This document shows, piece by piece, positions 59,298 to 64,000 of a stretch of 64,000 nt of DNA; position 1 is the stretch's first letter, and every line of letters starts with the position of its first letter. Location: the NCBI GenBank assembly GCA_948474755.1, contig CAOLHI010000060.1:1090283-1154282 (forward strand), read 5' to 3'. A model generated the notes under the pieces. It saw nothing but the letters and a program-made list of their open reading frames with translations, had not been told where the DNA came from and did no database searches. The DNA is from Ctenosaura bakeri (Eukaryota; Chordata; Lepidosauria; Squamata; Iguanidae). The position numbers and the translations under genes were made by a program.

Positions 59298-59560
59298 GAC
59301 TTATTGTGTACAAAATTCTGCACAGAATATTTTCTGCTTAGAATACACTGTTTCCAGCATACACAGACACAAAATACATGCACATTTTTGAACTGTATAA
59401 ATCACCAACTACAGTATTTTCTCTGTGTACATTTTGTGTGGTATAAGTCCCAAATTGTAGAGAAAATGTTTTCTGTTCAGTTTTTGAAAACTCACAGTGG
59501 GAAGAAAATTGCTAACATTACTGTTGCTTCATTCAAGAATGAAATTAATGAAAAAATTAC
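59298..59560. repeat. TTTTCTGCA-rich unclassified repeat copy
   Basis: It starts aggacttattgtgtacaaaa and has TTTTCTGCTTAG, ttttctctgtgtac and TTTTCTGTTCAG words. The end gaaaattgctaacattactg then ttgcttcattcaagaatg matches 25,405-25,445. Confidence 0.6.
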
Positions 59561-59773
59561 ATGTCAATCAGACACTAGGGAAAGGACTGGGGAAAACTCA
59601 CTTTTCGTGTTCTTCGTGGTTGCTGACCTGGGGTGAAACAAGTACTACTTGCATGAAAATGAAGAAGGGAGAACACGATGTTATCTCTTTTCCCCTTCTT
59701 TCTGGGACCAACCAGAAATGAGGGAAGTATGTTCAGGAATAGGAAAAAAAGACATTACAGAATTAGCAACAAA

Positions 59774-60194
59774 GGCCATTTCTGCATGACGTTGCTGTCC
59801 CGCAATGAGGGTAGGATGGCAATGGTCTGGGAGTTGTGCTTTCACACAACTTCATCATGATCCCACTGCCATCTCATCCCCACCCATCATGATTACTGGA
59901 TATTCACTTAACAGAATAAATCCATTAAGCATCCACTATCACATAACATTTCCATCCTCCCCAGCCATGCAGAAGGCGTAGTAGTATGATGGAAGTTCTT
60001 CCTTCCTTCCCCAGTACAGCATGGGAAAGGAGCCAGCTGCATTGTGGAAGAAATATGCATGTCACCAATGCTCCCTTCTGCAGGGATCCAGCCAGGTGTG
60101 GAGGGAAGCATTCCCATCACATTCTCTTCTTGGCAAAAGTGCTGCTGGGACCACGATGGGAAGACACGGAAGTAGGTATGGTGCAGAAATGACC
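59774..60194. mobile_element. Inverted-repeat DNA element, 421 bp, flanked by AAA
   Basis: It begins GGCCATTTCTGCATGACG and ends GGTATGGTGCAGAAATGACC. AAA flanks both sides (59,771-59,773; 60,195-60,197). The interior includes cagtacagcatgggaaagga and ttctgcagggatccagcc, loosely following sister copies. No coding capacity; the frames here are non-coding shadows of the inverted text. Confidence 0.82.
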
Positions 60195-60252
60195 AAAGTT
60201 GAGTCTGTTGAAGTAGCATTCTCAAAGTTGAGTCTGTTGAAGTAGAATTCTT
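60195..60252. repeat. 29-bp tandem duplication beside an inverted-repeat element
   Basis: The unit aaagttgagtctgttgaagt plus nine bases starts at 60,195 and again at 60,224 with two differences. The first unit starts exactly at the right border of the element. Confidence 0.9.
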
Positions 60253-62614
60253 CTCTGGCTTGGATTAAAATAAGAAATGGAGAAACACAGATGGGGTAAG
60301 TCTTTAGATTATATAAAAGCATGATCAAACAGAAAGTATACCTAGATATGATGTATCTAGGTGTACCTAGTCCAGGATTTTGTTCCTACAGTATCCAGAT
60401 GAGTGCCTTTAGAATGTCTGCAAACAATAGGAATGCAGTAGAACTCTACCTAGCAACTAGTATCCAGGGACATGGTGTCCTTGATAGTCAAGACAATTGT
60501 AATTGGTCACTGCTGATTAATTGCAGACAATGAGAATTTCATTAAGCATTACAAGACTGTGAGATGTATATATCTTGTTGCTCACAGTGTAGATCTTAGT
60601 AATCTACCTATATTCACTGATATGAATATTGTGCTTATATGTCCAACATTCAAAGAGTGTCATGTCTCTGCAAACTTTTCTGAGATTTGTTTACCTTCTC
60701 TTTATATTACCCTTGGCAATCTTTGCTATCTTAACAATATTCCAGACTTTAATAAACTGCTGTTTTATAGCATGGGAAAGAGTCCTCTTAATTTGTAATA
60801 TGGCACCTAAAAAACTCTGGGATACAGACTTGTTGAAGACAGTAGATTACATTTTGGCAGACAAGGTGGATACTGAATTGTTATGGTGAAAGTGTTGTCA
60901 CGTTGCTGCATCCACTACTACCCTTTTCTTGTCCTTAAGTCTCTGACAAAGGCATTAAGTGATATGAATCCTTGTCTCCAGAAAGAGATGCAATACTGAT
61001 AGCTGTACTTGCATTCTAACAGTTTAGGAAAGTGTCATAACAGCAGCTGGCAAATGGGAAAATGCCAAATATAAGTGAGAGTCTTGCAGGTCAATATGAT
61101 TTACAGTGCTCCTGTGAATGCAGTTAGCAAAAGAAGTATTGCCGCATAAACAGAGGAAAAACACAGCAAAACAGCCTGACTCTTTGTCAAATATGGGGCT
61201 AGGAAATAAGTATTGAAAATGCTTCTCTAAGCATATCACACAGCTGTCAATTCATAAAACAAGGTTTGTTAAAAGGAATTAAAGATAAACAATTAAAAAA
61301 ATGGCAAAAGAAAAGATTATTGATGTTTGTGAATATTAGATGTAGATATTATCTTTGCCCAGGGTTAGTTATATATCAATGACCATTGCAGAGAAGGTGG
61401 ATTCTTTTAAAGCCTCTATAAAATCGTAATAGCTGAGGAAGTTTAATAGTTGAGGCACAGTCACACTCAAAGTTACATTTCAATAGGTAAAATTGTCTAG
61501 GGTACATGCACATTCCTAAGCCTTTTAAAGAAACTAATTTTGCTTAGCAGTTCAAATATTAACAGGAGATTCATGCTGTCAAATTATATCAGGACCAGAA
61601 CTTGGAAGTTACTCCTACAATTCCCCCAATTAGCAAGGTATTGTTATCTTTAAAAATAACTTCTCCAAAACTGTAGTTAGGATTAGACTTCTCACTCAGA
61701 GCCGTGTGCCATTTTAAATACGGGTGAGCCAATAGGTGAAAGCGAGGGTTCATCTTTTATGCCATAGGTCCTTGTGTGTGCCACACTGGTATATCTGGAT
61801 GCACCTGCAGAGACATTGTTGCCACATCTGGTTACCATTTTCATCCAAACTCTGGCCAGCAATAGAACTCTTTGGGGAAAGACTGGAGATTGGGAAAGGC
61901 AAATTGCCACATTTGTGTGTATTTGGAGGCACATTGGTACAATTTGGGGTACAAAAATTCTCAAATATCATTGAGGGTAGGAAGCACTGAGACACAGTCA
62001 GAACATTCAGAGCAGGAAGAGGTGGGATTCATGGGCCACTTACAGCTCAGGGCCCGCACTTTGACCACCACTGCTTTAAAAGTATGCAGCCAAGACCTTT
62101 GTGGATCAGTCAACTATTCACATTAAGACAGGAGGTATATGCCAGTGTAACTAAGAGAATGTGTAATCGTCATGGCACTTCCTGTGTGTCATACAGTTCT
62201 TCACTTCTTTGCTGAATGTATATCCTTTTTGTTTTTCCTTCAAAAGAAGTAGAATACTGTTGTTGTTGTTTTTACTTCTCTTGCTGTTTTTTCTCTGACT
62301 TCTATGATCTCCCCAACTGTGCTTAAGTCCAAGTTAGCCTGTTCCATACATCCACACTTTCCCTTAGGAAAGCTGAAGTTATCAAACTTGAGTCATGTGT
62401 ATTTGTTCACCAGTCTATCCACAACTTAACTGTGAGTATGCTGGTGAATCTCCACAACCAGAATAACTTTTCTTATCAAGGATAGGGTAAGAGTATCTGT
62501 GTATTGCAAATTTAATGCCAGAACACTGTAGAGGCAGTATTTTGTGCTGGTAATTGCATTCTCTAACTCTGCACTAACATAACTCCCTAGCAGTACAAAA
62601 ACATGGTAAACAAT
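60253..62614. other. No gene recognised
   Basis: Unassigned DNA. Near 62,050-62,080 gcactttgaccaccactgct resembles a hAT-type terminal sequence, but no matching left end was found. Confidence 0.5.
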
Positions 62615-62696
62615 ATGAAGGACTGTAAATTCATGGAATTGTCATAAGTTGACAGGCAAAATGAAGGCATACACACACACACATACACACACAACC
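62615..62696 (+). mobile_element. SINE 3' tail with (CA)n
   Basis: The phrase catggaattgtcataagttg then acaggcaaaatgaaggcata and a CA tract matches the tail of the 53.0-kb SINE. The head is missing. Confidence 0.6.
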
Positions 62697-64000
62697 TGTG
62701 AGACAATGTGGACAGGTTTCTCATTTCACGTGAATAAAAAAGTCATCGTTTCTCAGCTCTTGCTTAATACTGCAAGCTGAAGCTCAACTATGCTTTTAAA
62801 AATAATGTAGTTTGTTTAGCATATAAGGAGATATTTTTAAAATTTCTGTTATACTTAGAACTACTTCATACATTTGCTTTCTCCCCTGCTGTTGTGGCAG
62901 TTTTTATTTGATATATGTATATTGTTCCCACCATGTGTAAATGCTGTAGGAAATACAGTACTAGGCCTATTTTTAACATCACACTTCTACCTGCAGTGTC
63001 TTCCCAAAGCAGTACCTGCTCCCACTCTCTGTTATTTTATTTAGCTGTTAACAAACATGTAAAACGAATAGTGTTATTTCACTTCATAGTATTTGTCTCC
63101 TTATATAGTAAGGAAGACACTAATTTACATCATGCTAAAATAGAAAGAGTGTGGAAAAACTCTTAGAAATTTCACTAGCTATATTAACACTCTGCATACT
63201 TTCCGTAACGATGCTTGAATGTTATACCACACTTCAACCTTGTATTTTAATGTTGTTTTTGGTGAATCTTACCAGAAACTCTATTGCAAAACAGTCTGCA
63301 TTGGTTCATTCTATCAGCCTTACATCTAGTAATGTGTGGCAGATGACACCCAAGTTCAGCTTTACTTATAGTGGGTAATTTTCTCTAGGTCTCAAGTTTG
63401 GATGTGTTGCTGTGAAGCTACCATGGGAAAAAAATGCTGATTTCATTAACAATTACTTCAGTTTCCCTTAACACACTCTCGATATTTGTCTGAGCAGACC
63501 TATTTCAATCCATCTTGGCATTTCACCTTAGGTAATAAGGGGTAGTAATTATGGACAAGAATCTTATTGGTTAGTCCTTACTTCAGTGGTGAATGGTGAA
63601 TCAGCATAAATTCCATTAATTAAAAGGGATTACTCCAGCAGGGATTAACTGAAAGATTTAGACTTTAGTTCCTGGTCATACCAATTTTGGTCAACGTGGA
63701 AAGAATTTCTTCATCTGGCAGACTGCCAGTATAATATTCAGTGCTAACAAGATGCTTGTGTGTTTTTGTGTCTGTGTCTGTTACTATGTGTGTATATATT
63801 CACAAAGTTTCCCCAGGTTGTCCTCAGACAATTCCACTGTGATTGAAAATATTCACATTCCCAAGCCTCTAAGCAATTGATGCAACAACATATGTTTGTA
63901 AAATGCATGTAATTCAAAAATAACAAGTGATTGTCTGCTCCTGTGAGTCAACTGGCTATACTGATAGCAGAAGTGCTGCTGATAGTCTCCCATGTCAGAC
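62697..64000. other. No gene recognised
   Basis: Unassigned AT-rich DNA to the end of the window. Confidence 0.5.

Noticed and set aside
61680..62090. Possible hAT element
   Set aside because: Only the right-end phrase resembles a hAT terminus; no matching left end or 8-bp duplication was found.

Overview
This window is vertebrate nuclear DNA. It is AT-rich and intron- or desert-like, with no recognisable host protein-coding exon, tRNA, rRNA or CRISPR array. The mix of repeats points to a squamate reptile, most likely a lizard: CR1 and L2 LINEs, a 5'-truncated L1, 5S-rRNA-headed and tRNA-derived SINEs of the Sauria type, a DIRS-like tyrosine-recombinase retrotransposon, a Tigger-like element, solo LTRs, and many short inverted-repeat DNA elements. 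The species cannot be named from the sequence alone.

Layout. 0-12 kb is mostly unassigned AT-rich DNA with a copy of an unclassified TTTTCTGCA-rich repeat, an L2 fragment, microsatellites and a minus-strand L1 3' end (10.3-10.8 kb). 12-25 kb carries palindromic mini-elements (12.4, 12.9, 24.6 kb), SINEs, an antisense CR1 3' end (16.7-17.3 kb), a 975-bp solo LTR (19.7-20.6 kb) and a split L2 LINE (21.8-23.3 kb). 26-30 kb holds a small antisense CR1 fragment broken by an inverted-repeat element, followed directly by a 3.2-kb CR1 with endonuclease and reverse transcriptase (26.9-30.1 kb). 32-37 kb has three or more inverted-repeat elements and SINEs. 39.5-43.0 kb is a decayed DIRS-like retrotransposon on the minus strand (gag, RT, RNase H, tyrosine recombinase) pierced by two GC-rich inverted-repeat elements. 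43.5-47.5 kb has more of these elements and a third LTR-like sequence. 48.8-49.1 kb is a Tigger-like element. 54.3-56.5 kb is a three-level nest: CR1, containing an inverted-repeat element, containing a solo LTR. The remainder to 64 kb is mainly unassigned, with one more inverted-repeat element at 59.8 kb.

The most notable system is a large set of non-autonomous inverted-repeat elements. They share GGCC(A/C)TTT-type ends but have very different interiors (about 100-470 bp). Several copies are flanked by 3-bp direct repeats: CAT, ATT, TTT three times, AAA, TAA, and an imperfect TAT/TAG. At three sites the element sits inside a recognisable older retrotransposon, so the pre-insertion site can be inferred. 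Some interiors are strings of perfect short hairpins. No transposase source is present in the window.
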